Shown: positions 53,002 through 61,777, counted from the first letter of the stretch. The stretch: DNA of 64,000 nucleotides from Yaniella flava (GCF_039529295.1 NZ_BAAAMN010000010.1:19935-83934), one strand, 5' to 3'. Program-made: numbers and translations. Notes: generated from the sequence alone by a model not told the origin.

Positions 53002-54288
53002 ATGACTACAGATAAACCACTCCAAATCGCTGTTGTGGGTTCTGGTCCAAGCGGCTGCTTTCTCGCGCAAGCTCTCAACCGGAAACGCCCCAATGACATC
53101 ATCATTGTCTTTGACCAGCTCGCTGCTCCGTATGGCCTGATCCGCTACGGTGTGGCAACAGACCATCAACAAACCAAATCAATCACACGGCAGTTTGATC
53201 GCCTCTTTGCAAAAGAGAATGTCAAGTTTGCCGGCAATATTGAAATTGGTGCTGATATAAAAATCGAAGATCTCCGCGAGCAATTCGACGTGGTGGCGCT
53301 GGCCACCGGACGCCCCAATGCTCGTCAGCTAGATGTTCCCGGAAAAGATTTAGAGGGGGTCTATACGGCCGCCGATCTCATCTACTCACTGAACTCGTTC
53401 CGCGGGAAAACTGATGTCTTCTCAACGCTGGGAGAGCACATCGTGCTAGTAGGTGGCGGGAATGTAGCTCTGGACATTTTGCGCTTTCTGATCAAAGAAC
53501 ACACGGACTACGACGGCAGCGACATCAATGACGACGCTTTGGAAGCCTATCTTGATGCTCCGGTCAAATCAGTCACTGTTCTCAACCGCTCTAGTATTGA
53601 TGAAGCGAAATCCGATTCAGCTATGCTGCGAGAACTTGGAAGCATTGAAGGAGTACGGTTTAGCTCCAATCACAGCCCCAAGGACGGCCTCGACGAAAAC
53701 TCAGCGGCGGCTCGTCGGCGCGCTGCGGTGGATTCACTTGTGACAGACCAGCCCTCAACACCTCGCGTTGAGGTTGGGTTTTGGTTCTCCACTGCACCAG
53801 AACAATTTCTGGGCACGGATACCCTCGAGGCAATACAGATACACGAGACTGAAACGCACGAGAGCTCTGAAATCCATGCGGACTCAGTTATTACCGCAGT
53901 CGGGTTTGAGGCTGACGACAAGTCACCCATCTACAAAGGCCACGAGAGCCTTATGCGAATCACCGAAGATTCAGGTCGAATCGAACCTGGGCTCTACCGC
54001 ACTGGGTGGTTGAAACGCGGTGCGGTTGGCACAATCCCTGCCAACCGCGCGTGTGCACAAGATGTGGCCAAGGAAATTCTTGCTGATATTGACGGCAACC
54101 ACATTCATACCGCAACAGAAAAACGAGGTATCGACGGACTGAGGCACCACTTGGCTGAAGATCCCATTTCATTCGCGCAATGGGTGTTAGCCAACGAGAA
54201 AGAACTGAGTCTCGCAGAGGTCAATCGCGTACGCAAGAAATTCGTTGGTCAGCAAGGGATCATCGATCAAGCAACCACACAAAGTTAA
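53002..54288 (+). CDS. Ferredoxin/adrenodoxin-NADP+ reductase-like flavoprotein
   Basis: A 428-residue FAD protein of the adrenodoxin-reductase (FprA) family: FAD motif VVGSGPSGCFLAQAL, APYGLIRYGVATDHQQTKSI, NADP motif VLVGGGNVALDILRFL, VLNRSSIDEAKSD and the C-terminal GWLKRGAVGTIPANRACAQD. It takes electrons from NADPH and passes them to a small carrier, here the flavodoxin encoded 29 bases downstream, and so to the P450. AAGGAAGCTCC precedes the ATG at 53002. It heads the plus-strand arm of the amine system. Confidence 0.88.
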   Translation: MTTDKPLQIAVVGSGPSGCFLAQALNRKRPNDIIIVFDQLAAPYGLIRYGVATDHQQTKSITRQFDRLFAKENVKFAGNIEIGADIKIEDLREQFDVVALATGRPNARQLDVPGKDLEGVYTAADLIYSLNSFRGKTDVFSTLGEHIVLVGGGNVALDILRFLIKEHTDYDGSDINDDALEAYLDAPVKSVTVLNRSSIDEAKSDSAMLRELGSIEGVRFSSNHSPKDGLDENSAAARRRAAVDSLVTDQPSTPRVEVGFWFSTAPEQFLGTDTLEAIQIHETETHESSEIHADSVITAVGFEADDKSPIYKGHESLMRITEDSGRIEPGLYRTGWLKRGAVGTIPANRACAQDVAKEILADIDGNHIHTATEKRGIDGLRHHLAEDPISFAQWVLANEKELSLAEVNRVRKKFVGQQGIIDQATTQS

Positions 54289-54317
54289 ACCCTCAACGCT
54301 ACAACAAAGGACATAGG

Positions 54318-54803
54318 ATGAACATCCAAATTTTATACGGCACCGAGTCAGGCAACACTGAACTACTTGCGATGGATCTTGAAGAGAACATTACAGAGGC
54401 AGGCGAACACGACGTGGAGTTCGCTGATCTTCAAGAGTATGAGGTCAGCAGCCTCGACTCCTCGAAATACTACATCTTCGCGTGTTCCACACACGGCGAA
54501 GGAGAACTTCCTTATACTGCACAAGAATTTTACGACCAACTAGTCAAACAATCACCGGATCTTACCGACGTGTACTATGCGATGTTTGGTCTTGGAGATC
54601 GGTTCTACGAAGACACGTATAGCCAAGGCAGCGAAGTACTCGACAGCAAATTGCGTGAGCTCGGTGCCACCCGGGTAGGTGAATACGGTCGACACGATGC
54701 ATCGTCTCTTGAAGTTACACCTTCCGACGCTGCACTAGAGTGGCTACCGCAAGCACTCGTAGCTTTCTCAGAAGTTGAGGAGGATGTCTCTGCCGCTAGT
54801 TGA
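54318..54803 (+). CDS. Flavodoxin
   Basis: A 161-residue flavodoxin: FMN phosphate loop YGTESGNTELLA at the N-terminus, STHGEGELPYTAQEFYDQL (first ring-stacking loop) and MFGLGDRFYEDTYSQGSEVL. It shuttles single electrons through FMN. Placed between the reductase gene and the regulator, and across the divergent promoter from the P450, it is the probable carrier; flavodoxin rather than a 2Fe-2S or 3Fe-4S ferredoxin is unusual for bacterial P450s. AAAGGACATAGG precedes the ATG at 54318. The 3' end overlaps the start of the GntR gene. Confidence 0.88.
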   Translation: MNIQILYGTESGNTELLAMDLEENITEAGEHDVEFADLQEYEVSSLDSSKYYIFACSTHGEGELPYTAQEFYDQLVKQSPDLTDVYYAMFGLGDRFYEDTYSQGSEVLDSKLRELGATRVGEYGRHDASSLEVTPSDAALEWLPQALVAFSEVEEDVSAAS

Positions 54804-55614
54804 GCGAGAGATCATAGCTTCGGGGCTCGTACCTGACGTCACCCCAAACCCCGAAAGTCGAATGCATTCTCGAATACCCCTTGTTGGTGAAGCTGTCTCC
54901 GGCGTTATACCACTAGGTTATGAGCACAGCCATGCAGGCCAGATAGCTACTGCTATATCACTTGGCGAATTGGCGGTAGGCGATCGCTTGCCTGCAGAGT
55001 CTGAGCTTGCTGATCAATTCGGCGTGGCCATCGCCACCATTAGGAAATCCTTAGCCGAATTACGCGACAAGGGGCTCGTAGAAACCCGACGTGGCAGAAG
55101 CGGGGGCACATTTGTCATCAAAGTGCCATTTCCAACGAGCAATCAAGTCAGTCAGTATCTGAATGGCATCAGCATCGTAAATTTACGGGACTTCGGAGAT
55201 GAACGAGTCACGGTAAGCCGGGGCATTGTGCATCTTGCGTGTCAGCGAGCACAAGCAGCTAGTATTCAGACACTAGAATGCGCTGCCGAACGTCTTCTGA
55301 ATGCAGAAGAGCCATCCGCACAGGCCAGCGAATATAGTAAATTTCACACGCAGCTAACGGTCGCAGCACAGTCACCACGCCTGCTACGGCTTCAGATGCG
55401 ACTCCTCAGCGAAATCACTTCACTCCTCTGGTCCCCTGGCGGCGCTGGAATAACTCCTGACCTCGTACAACGGGATCACGAAGAGATTATTGAAGCCCTG
55501 AAACAACGCGAAGCCTTCAATGCGCAGCAATCGATGGAACGTCACGTCCAAGACGGCGTGTATCGACTGATCGACGCCAAATTAACCCTGCAAAGCCGAT
55601 CTGAGACAGAGTAG
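54784..55614 (+). CDS. GntR family regulator (FadR type)
   Basis: A regulator of up to ~276 residues with the winged helix LGELAVGDRLPAESELADQF, ATIRKSLAELRDKGLVETRR (about residues 55-120) and an FCD-type ligand domain behind it (EYSKFHTQLTVAAQSPRLLR, RDHEEIIEALKQREA). The head before the HTH is long and looks non-conserved, so the start is uncertain: ATG at 54784 (AGGAGG touches it) or ATG at 54862. It overlaps the flavodoxin gene and precedes the Cache protein gene by five bases, so regulator and sensor are made together. Confidence 0.8.
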   Translation: MSLPLVEREIIASGLVPDVTPNPESRMHSRIPLVGEAVSGVIPLGYEHSHAGQIATAISLGELAVGDRLPAESELADQFGVAIATIRKSLAELRDKGLVETRRGRSGGTFVIKVPFPTSNQVSQYLNGISIVNLRDFGDERVTVSRGIVHLACQRAQAASIQTLECAAERLLNAEEPSAQASEYSKFHTQLTVAAQSPRLLRLQMRLLSEITSLLWSPGGAGITPDLVQRDHEEIIEALKQREAFNAQQSMERHVQDGVYRLIDAKLTLQSRSETE

Positions 55615-55619
55615 GTTTC

Positions 55620-56336
55620 ATGGAATTTGCTCACACCACAGCAGAGATAACCCTGCGACTGTCGGACTGGATAGAGAGTATCTTCCAAGACGTAACGCAA
55701 ATAGGTTCAAAATTTGCTGACGTCATCGAACAGGATGTAGAAAGATCACCCAAGTTCTATGTCCCCTCGAGCGAACGCAAGAGGTTGTCGAAGATAGCTG
55801 CTGAATACCTCACCCATCAGCCAGCAACAGATGGGGTAGGACTGATTTTCCAACGGGAGATTGTAGACCCTTCGTCTCCTGCGCTGGAATGGTGGGTTCG
55901 CGACGAGGACCAATTTCATTGGCAAGAGTTTGACAATGACCCCTCCTCTCCAAGGTTCTACGACTATGAACAACTGGAGTGGTTCCGTGGAGGTTTTGGA
56001 GCCGAAGCCCGAACTATTGCCGGTCCATACATCGACTATCTTGGGGTCGACGAATATATAACGACTTGGACAATCCCCCTCATCGTTGGGCTTCAAACCG
56101 TGGGAGTCGTCGGCATGGACCTCAAAGTTGACACTCTGGAAAAATGCCTCATCCCGATACTTCGGAAAGCTCCCAATAGTCGCGCTGCGCTGGTCAATGA
56201 GGGCGGTCGAGTAATCGTCAGCACGATCGGCCCTTACGGCTCAGGAGCCCTGATCGAGAGCGCACCGACCGGATACGCACTAAAACCGCTCAACGTAGCC
56301 GACATGCACTTACAGTTACTCGTTGAGGAAAGCTAA
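55620..56336 (+). CDS. Stand-alone Cache/PDC sensor-domain protein
   Basis: A 238-residue protein that resembles a single PDC/Cache ligand-binding domain: a long N-terminal helix (HTTAEITLRLSDWIESIFQD), then ALEWWVRDEDQFHW, FYDYEQLEWFRGG, AGPYIDYLGVDEYITTWTIP and QTVGVVGMDLKVDTLE, the pattern normally found outside the membrane in chemoreceptors and histidine kinases. There is no signal peptide or membrane helix and no output domain. Immediately downstream of the GntR gene (five bases), it may act as a cytoplasmic sensing partner; that is inference. Followed by a long untranslated stretch. Confidence 0.65.
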   Translation: MEFAHTTAEITLRLSDWIESIFQDVTQIGSKFADVIEQDVERSPKFYVPSSERKRLSKIAAEYLTHQPATDGVGLIFQREIVDPSSPALEWWVRDEDQFHWQEFDNDPSSPRFYDYEQLEWFRGGFGAEARTIAGPYIDYLGVDEYITTWTIPLIVGLQTVGVVGMDLKVDTLEKCLIPILRKAPNSRAALVNEGGRVIVSTIGPYGSGALIESAPTGYALKPLNVADMHLQLLVEES

Positions 56337-56970
56337 ACCGCTGCCTCAGGAGCTCAGCATGAGCACTGCAATCCCACAAAGACGAGCCTGCTTGCGCTGT
56401 ACCCAGCCCCACCCGGGCGGCATTTCCAGCGATGTTACAGCCCTATGGAACATTTTGCTTTGAAGCTCTTGAAAACCTTCAGACAAGAAGGTATTAATAG
56501 ATGAAAGTAAAATGTGACTCATACAACACACCAGCGGTGAACGTCACAGGCGAAAAAATATTGACCGACTGAATTTCATCCACTTCTGCAACGCGGATAG
56601 TGCCACGATCCCCCGGCACTATCAGCTAACCAGTTTGGGTCGGTATTTCCTCCGAGACTAAGGAATACAGTGCTTTCAACTCTTAAGTCTTCCGCTACTC
56701 AGACTTGCACGAAGCTGACCTTCAGCGCTTGTGTACTGCCCGCAGTGTCCGCGATACACGCTGGCAAGTATGCAGCTACGAAGCCGATCTACGGATCTTA
56801 TTATGGAGATTTCTCACCCACAGCACACTAAAACAAATATTGCATCAGTAAATGTTTAGTGATGGCGAAACCCCGCACATTCTTCCGCTCATCTACGAGC
56901 ACCTCACTCACCAACGACAACTACAAATCACCCACCGCAATGTTGTCATTTCTTATGGAGATTCAAAACT
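56337..56970 (+). promoter_or_regulatory. Long non-coding leader upstream of the EutH-type permease
   Basis: 634 bases without a supported gene. It contains a strong hairpin GATAGTGCC / GGCACTATC (56596-56623, no T run) and a smaller one ACCTTC-agacaa-GAAGGT (around 56475-56492). A longer imperfect pairing involves ACATTTT and AAAATGT around the smaller hairpin. This could be a terminator for the Cache gene plus the permease promoter, or a structured leader. I recognise no known riboswitch. Confidence 0.45.
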
Positions 56971-58260
56971 ATGGAACTTATCGGCGACATAATTGTCTAC
57001 AGCATGATGGTTGCCCTCATCATTGGTGCAGCTGCCCATATCCTCCGCCCCAACTCAGAGCTTGGCCTGGAGTTCAAACAAGGCATTCTCACTATGGGGC
57101 ATATTTTTATTCCCATCGCCGGAATCATGACACTAATTCCGGTCTTGGTCCCCCTGATCAACTCGGTCGTAGCCCCGGTATACTCCGCGGTTCAATCAGA
57201 CGCTTCCATCGCAGTGAGCACTTTTATTCCGGGCGATCTCGGTTCGTATCATCTTTCGCACGCCGTGGCGGATAGTCACGGTGCATGGATTCTCGCGTTC
57301 ACTGTGAGTATTACAGCCGGTGCAACAATTGCGTTCTGCATTCCAGTGGGTCTATCAATCTTACAAAAGCGAGACCATAAGTACCTTGCCCTTGGCGTTA
57401 TGTCAGGGTTTCTCGCGATTCCCTTTGCTTCATTGATCATGGCACTAGTACTGCTGCAAACAGGCGTTCCACTACGCGAGGGTCTTGAAACCACCGGCCC
57501 TGGGACACGCCCATTCGACCTTTCATTGCCTGAAATTCTACTCAACATTGTTCCACTAGCGGTCATTATGGTCTTGCTGTCGCTGGCCCTACGTTTCTTC
57601 ACCCAAAAAATGATTGCTGCGTTCCTCATTTTCGGACGTGCGATCCAGATCATTACGACCATCGCCGTTGCGCTGTCGATCGTCGAATACTTTACCGGCG
57701 TCTTTTCCGCACTATTTGGCGGTTGGCCGTTAGCCCCATTCATGGCCGATGCAGAAGACCAAATGCGAGCATTGGAAATCGTTGGTGCAATTTCCATCAT
57801 GCTGGCAGGTGCCTTCCCGCTGATCTTCCTCGTCAGAAAAGCACTAGCCAAGCCACTTGACGCAATGGGGAAACGAGTGGGACTGTCTGAAGCAGGCATT
57901 GCTGGTTTCTTGGCAGTAGCCGCCAACGCTGTAGCACTGTTCCCTCTCATTCGTCACATGCCACCGAAGGATAAGGTGCTCACACTGGCATTCATGGTGT
58001 GTTCAGCCTTCGCAATCGGCGACTACCTGGCATTCACCGCCACTTTCCAACCAAACATGATCGTTACCATGATCGTCGGAAAAATTGGCGGCGGACTGAT
58101 CGCAGTACTGTTCGCCATATGGTTAGCCTTGCCGTACGCGCGCACTCTCGAGCAAACGGACATTGAAGCAGACCGCCTAGCGGCGGAAGCTTCCGAGCGC
58201 GAAACAGCCGAGGAAGCCGCCCTTACAGCAGATTCAGAAACTGCCGCTGCAAAAGTCTAA
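56971..58260 (+). CDS. eutH: EutH-type ethanolamine/amine permease
   Basis: A 429-residue membrane protein with about ten to eleven helices, matching EutH: GAAAHILRPNSELGLEFKQG, FIPIAGIMTLIPVLVPLINS, IPGDLGSYHLSHAVADSHGA, FPLIRHMPPKDKVLTLAFMV and FAIGDYLAFTATFQPNMI. The C-terminus is a charged tail (EASERETAEEAALTADSE). EutH takes up ethanolamine in species that degrade it; here it sits with gamma-glutamylation genes and no ethanolamine ammonia-lyase is seen. The ATG at 56971 follows ATGGAGATTC. An assembly gap begins immediately after the stop. Confidence 0.85.
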   Translation: MELIGDIIVYSMMVALIIGAAAHILRPNSELGLEFKQGILTMGHIFIPIAGIMTLIPVLVPLINSVVAPVYSAVQSDASIAVSTFIPGDLGSYHLSHAVADSHGAWILAFTVSITAGATIAFCIPVGLSILQKRDHKYLALGVMSGFLAIPFASLIMALVLLQTGVPLREGLETTGPGTRPFDLSLPEILLNIVPLAVIMVLLSLALRFFTQKMIAAFLIFGRAIQIITTIAVALSIVEYFTGVFSALFGGWPLAPFMADAEDQMRALEIVGAISIMLAGAFPLIFLVRKALAKPLDAMGKRVGLSEAGIAGFLAVAANAVALFPLIRHMPPKDKVLTLAFMVCSAFAIGDYLAFTATFQPNMIVTMIVGKIGGGLIAVLFAIWLALPYARTLEQTDIEADRLAAEASERETAEEAALTADSETAAAKV

Positions 58261-58308
58261 NNNNNNNNNNNNNNNNNNNNNNNNNNNNNNNNNNNNNNNN
58301 NNNNNNNN
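58261..58308. other. Assembly gap (48 N)
   Basis: A run of 48 undetermined bases directly after the eutH stop. The third gamma-glutamyl hydrolase gene on the far side may not be truly adjacent. Confidence 0.95.
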
Positions 58309-58397
58309 CAGGCCACCATCATTTTTGAGGCTCAGCTGCTCATGAGTCCTCAGCTTCTCAGAAGTTACCGTGGCAAAGATGTATCAACGCTGCTCAG

Positions 58398-59213
58398 TTA
58401 GGAATCTTTTGCCGCAGCGTTAGCAGCTTGTTTCACGATTGCTTCAAAGAGTGTGGCCAAGTGTTGTTTATCGGCTTGATCATCCTCAGGATGCCATTGG
58501 ACCCCAATCACCCATGACTTGTCAGGATGCTCGGTCGCTTGCACAATCTCGTCACGGGCAAATGCCACGGCGTTGAGCTCCTTGGCTACCTCGTTTACCG
58601 CCTGGTGATGCCCGTTTCGCACCGTGAGTGTCTTGCTACCAAGTACTGTGGCTAGACGACTGCCCGCCACAATATCAACCGGTTCGTCAATAAAGGCAAT
58701 TTCTCCGGTTTCTTCATCAAGAACTTTCCGGTGCCCGTCGACGTGCTGGTGGATAGTACCGCCCAGCGCTGCGTTTAGCAGCTGTGAGCCCCGGCAAATT
58801 CCCAGAATGGGCATATCGTCAGAGACTCCTTGTTGAATCGACTCAATGCAAAATTTGTCAGCATGGGGGTCTACGCCTTCGAGTTTTTCTGCGAGATCAA
58901 CATCGGAGAAGAAACCCGGGTGGATATCTGCTCCCCCGAGATACACGACGGCGTCGAGTCCGCGAAGCCAGTCGGTTCCGGATGCCTGACGCTTGTCGTC
59001 CGAACTATCGATGACCACGGGTCGACCACCGGCATCCCGGACAGCTTGTGTTCCGTTGGCGGTAAGGTCATGAGACAACTGTGCGGCCGAGTCACTCATA
59101 TCAGGCGCCCACAGTGAGACCACTACACCAACAACAGGGCGTCCATCGTCTTCAAAATCTTCGTTTTTCTGAAAGTCTGCCAGTTTCAGACCTGGATGTC
59201 CCTGCGTCGTCAC
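58398..59213 (-). CDS. Gamma-glutamyl hydrolase, PuuD-like class I amidotransferase (copy 3)
   Basis: A 271-residue enzyme very like copy 1 at 46103: YLGGADIHPGFFSDVDLAEK, Cys nucleophile in LGICRGSQLLNAALGG, HQHVDGHRK, NGHHQAVNE and GVQWHPEDDQA. The shared N-terminal LADFQKNEDF/LADYQIDED block shows a recent duplication. I take the GTG at 59213, five bases after AAGGAG; the in-frame start at 59240 lies before that site. It faces eutH across an assembly gap and diverges from the CitE-like gene. Confidence 0.85.
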   Translation of the reverse strand: MTTQGHPGLKLADFQKNEDFEDDGRPVVGVVVSLWAPDMSDSAAQLSHDLTANGTQAVRDAGGRPVVIDSSDDKRQASGTDWLRGLDAVVYLGGADIHPGFFSDVDLAEKLEGVDPHADKFCIESIQQGVSDDMPILGICRGSQLLNAALGGTIHQHVDGHRKVLDEETGEIAFIDEPVDIVAGSRLATVLGSKTLTVRNGHHQAVNEVAKELNAVAFARDEIVQATEHPDKSWVIGVQWHPEDDQADKQHLATLFEAIVKQAANAAAKDS

Positions 59214-59519
59214 AATTGCTCCTTCTTCCAAGTGATACATCCAATATTAGATGTATCCCAGAGTCTATGTGTGCAGCAATCACAGTTCAAAGAGATGGTA
59301 CTCGTGCGCATGGCCTCGCGCAGCTCACAATTGACTTTCCCGGCCGACGCTAATTCTCGACTATTAAGTAGATCACACGTGCTGCTCTCTTAGCTTGATT
59401 TTGTGGTCAGCCCTAGTCCACCACGATAGCCTTGAACGAGTACTTATGATCGCTGATTCTAGCGAATTCAACACGTTGCGTATCGCATCATACCGGGTGC
59501 AATACGGTCAGGAGATTTG

Positions 59520-60473
59520 GTGTCCAACAGCTCAATTATGACTACCCACGTCACGCCGTCCAAAGGGCAAAAAGTCCAGGCGGATCTTGCTCGCACGTGG
59601 CTGCTAGTCAACGCTGTGCAACCCGATCGTTTTGGTCCTGCCGACGAATCTGCCGCTGACGTCGTCGTGTACGACATCGAAGATGCCGTGGCTCCGAAAG
59701 ATAAGGAGCTCGCCCGCAAGAACGTGGCCGACTGGTTTGCCGCCGGCCACACCGGCTGGGTTCGCATCAACGGCTACGGAACGCCCTGGTGGGAGCAGGA
59801 CGTCACAGAACTCGCGCGGTATATTTCTCATGAGCTTGACGGTCCGCACCACAACGGTGGGCTGCTTGGCGTCATGTTGGCCATGACCGAATCGACCGAC
59901 CACGTCAACGAAACCGCTGCGCGTCTGCCCGGTGTGCCAATCGTTGCGCTGGTGGAAACCGCTCGCGGCCTGCAGCGCATCAACTCGATTGCAGCAGCTC
60001 GTGGCAACTTCCGCTTGGCGTTCGGCATCGGCGACTTCCGCCGTGACACTGGCTTTGGGGGTTCGCCGATGGCACTGGCCTATGCACGCAGTCAGTTCAC
60101 CATCGCGTCGAAAGCTGCCATGCTGCCCTCCCCGATTGATGGTCCATCCCAGGGCACCTCGGGCAAGGTACTAACCGAAGGTGCATCGGTCGCCTCCGAG
60201 TTTGGTTTCACCGGCAAGCTATGCCTGTTACCAGAGCAAACGGCGACCATCAATGAAGGCCTGAGCCCATCACAAGAAGAACTCACCTGGGCCCACGACT
60301 TCCTGGACGAGTTTGAGCATGACGGCGGCCAAATCCGCAACGGCTCTGATCTGCCCCGGTTGGCTCGCTCCAACGGCATCATCGAGCTGGCCGAAGCACT
60401 GGGCATTGCATGGTGCCGCCCTGCCACTTCGGACAACTACACGTCGGCACCAACGGATACCTACCACTACTAA
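59520..60473 (+). CDS. HpcH/HpaI or CitE-like CoA-ester lyase
   Basis: A 317-residue TIM-barrel protein: VVVYDIEDAVAPKDKELARK holds the metal-site Asp-Glu pair, WVRINGYGTPWWEQD the conserved Arg, VPIVALVETARGLQRINSI the second Glu, then FGIGDFRRDTGF. CitE-like enzymes cleave citramalyl- or malyl-CoA or related esters. The start is probably the GTG at 59520, five bases after AGGAG. It is followed after 89 bases by an MFS transporter gene in the same direction, possibly its partner for substrate uptake. Confidence 0.8.
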   Translation: MSNSSIMTTHVTPSKGQKVQADLARTWLLVNAVQPDRFGPADESAADVVVYDIEDAVAPKDKELARKNVADWFAAGHTGWVRINGYGTPWWEQDVTELARYISHELDGPHHNGGLLGVMLAMTESTDHVNETAARLPGVPIVALVETARGLQRINSIAAARGNFRLAFGIGDFRRDTGFGGSPMALAYARSQFTIASKAAMLPSPIDGPSQGTSGKVLTEGASVASEFGFTGKLCLLPEQTATINEGLSPSQEELTWAHDFLDEFEHDGGQIRNGSDLPRLARSNGIIELAEALGIAWCRPATSDNYTSAPTDTYHY

Positions 60474-60562
60474 GAGACAGAATCCCCAATGTTCCGTAAG
60501 CTAGCCCAGTGAGCTCACGAGTACATTGGATAGTGGATATGACGAATATTGGGTTGTGCTAA

Positions 60563-61762
60563 ATGGCGCAGTCAGACGAGCAGCGCCTGTGGACGCGCGA
60601 TTATTTTTTGGCATTTGTTGCATTGGTCGGTGCCCAGTTAGTCTTCATCACCTTGATGACGTACATGGCGCTCTATGCGGTTGAGCAGTTCCAGGCAACC
60701 GACACCGGCGCGGGGTTTGCGGCAAGTTCCTTCGTCCTCGGCGCGGCGCTCTCACGCCTGGCAATTGGAAAATACCTCGACTTCATCGGGCGCAAACGCA
60801 TCCTACTGGTCGCGCTAGCCCTCTACGTGGTCTGTTCGCTGCTCTATCCGCTGGTCGATCAGTACAGTCTGCTCATCGTCATCCGTCTGGTGCAGGGCTC
60901 TGGGTTCGGAGTGATCTCAACGACTGTTGCCACCGCCGTCATTGACCTCATTCCGGCAGCACGTCTCAGCGAAGGCCTGGGCTACATTTCCCTTGCGGGC
61001 ACGCTTTCCAATGCGGTCGGCCCACTGGCCTCCATCCAGTTGAGCCAGAACGCCTCGAGCGTCTGGGTATTTGGTTTTGCCACCCTGTGTGCGCTCATCG
61101 CCCTGCTTGCTGTCCTCCCCATGCACATCCGAGAACGCAAGCCAACTCAAGACGAATACGATCGACGGTGGCGCATTCGTGGCTCAGATCTGCTGGATAG
61201 CAACATGCTGCCGGTAGCTATCGTGGCACTCATAGCCTCGGTAGGCTTTGCGATGGTGATGACCTTCTTGACACCATATTTGGTGAGTCAAAACATGGCC
61301 GATGTAGCATCGCTCTTCTTTCTCGTGTGGGCGCTTGCCATGCTCGGCGTCCGTCTCTTCGCGGGTCGCATGCATGATCGCCACGGTGATAACGCGGTCA
61401 TTCCGGCCGCACTCTGCTCGCTGGCCTTAGGGCTCGCCGTGGTAGCAGTCGCTGACAACGCTTGGCATTTCGTCATCGCCGCCATTCTGGGCGGGATGGG
61501 CCACGGCGGTGTGGTCCCGAGTCTACAAGCGGTTGGTATCCGCCGCACGACCACCAACCGTATTCCCGTCGCGACGTCAACACACTATCTCGCCCTCGAC
61601 TCTGGTATTGCGATCGGCCCCGTGGCGCTGGGGTTCATGATCGGCGTTGCCGGGTACCCAGGCCTTTACCTGGCCGCTGCTGGCATTGTCCTACTTGGCG
61701 TGCTGGTCTACTGGATCGCCCATGGGCGGCATGCTGATGGACATCGAATCACACGACAATGA
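60563..61762 (+). CDS. MFS transporter
   Basis: A 399-residue twelve-helix carrier: the loop 2-3 motif reads RLAIGKYLDFIGRKRILLVA, with RLVQGSGFGVISTTVATAVI in helix 4 and the repeat motif AGRMHDRHGD in the second half. The style is that of drug or small-molecule exporters (YfcJ/YhhS-like), but direction and substrate are open. It lies downstream of the CitE-like gene and converges on the sodC-type gene with only 15 bases between. Confidence 0.85.
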   Translation: MAQSDEQRLWTRDYFLAFVALVGAQLVFITLMTYMALYAVEQFQATDTGAGFAASSFVLGAALSRLAIGKYLDFIGRKRILLVALALYVVCSLLYPLVDQYSLLIVIRLVQGSGFGVISTTVATAVIDLIPAARLSEGLGYISLAGTLSNAVGPLASIQLSQNASSVWVFGFATLCALIALLAVLPMHIRERKPTQDEYDRRWRIRGSDLLDSNMLPVAIVALIASVGFAMVMTFLTPYLVSQNMADVASLFFLVWALAMLGVRLFAGRMHDRHGDNAVIPAALCSLALGLAVVAVADNAWHFVIAAILGGMGHGGVVPSLQAVGIRRTTTNRIPVATSTHYLALDSGIAIGPVALGFMIGVAGYPGLYLAAAGIVLLGVLVYWIAHGRHADGHRITRQ

Positions 61763-61777
61763 GCCGGACCCTACCGA

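Noticed and set aside
56337..56970. Known eut-type riboswitch or ANTAR dual hairpin
   Set aside because: Hairpins are present, but I could not match the conserved loop sequences of those RNA families by eye.
57276..57950. 224-codon minus-strand frame
   Set aside because: Antisense to the EutH-type permease; Ser/Arg-rich composition typical of a shadow frame.
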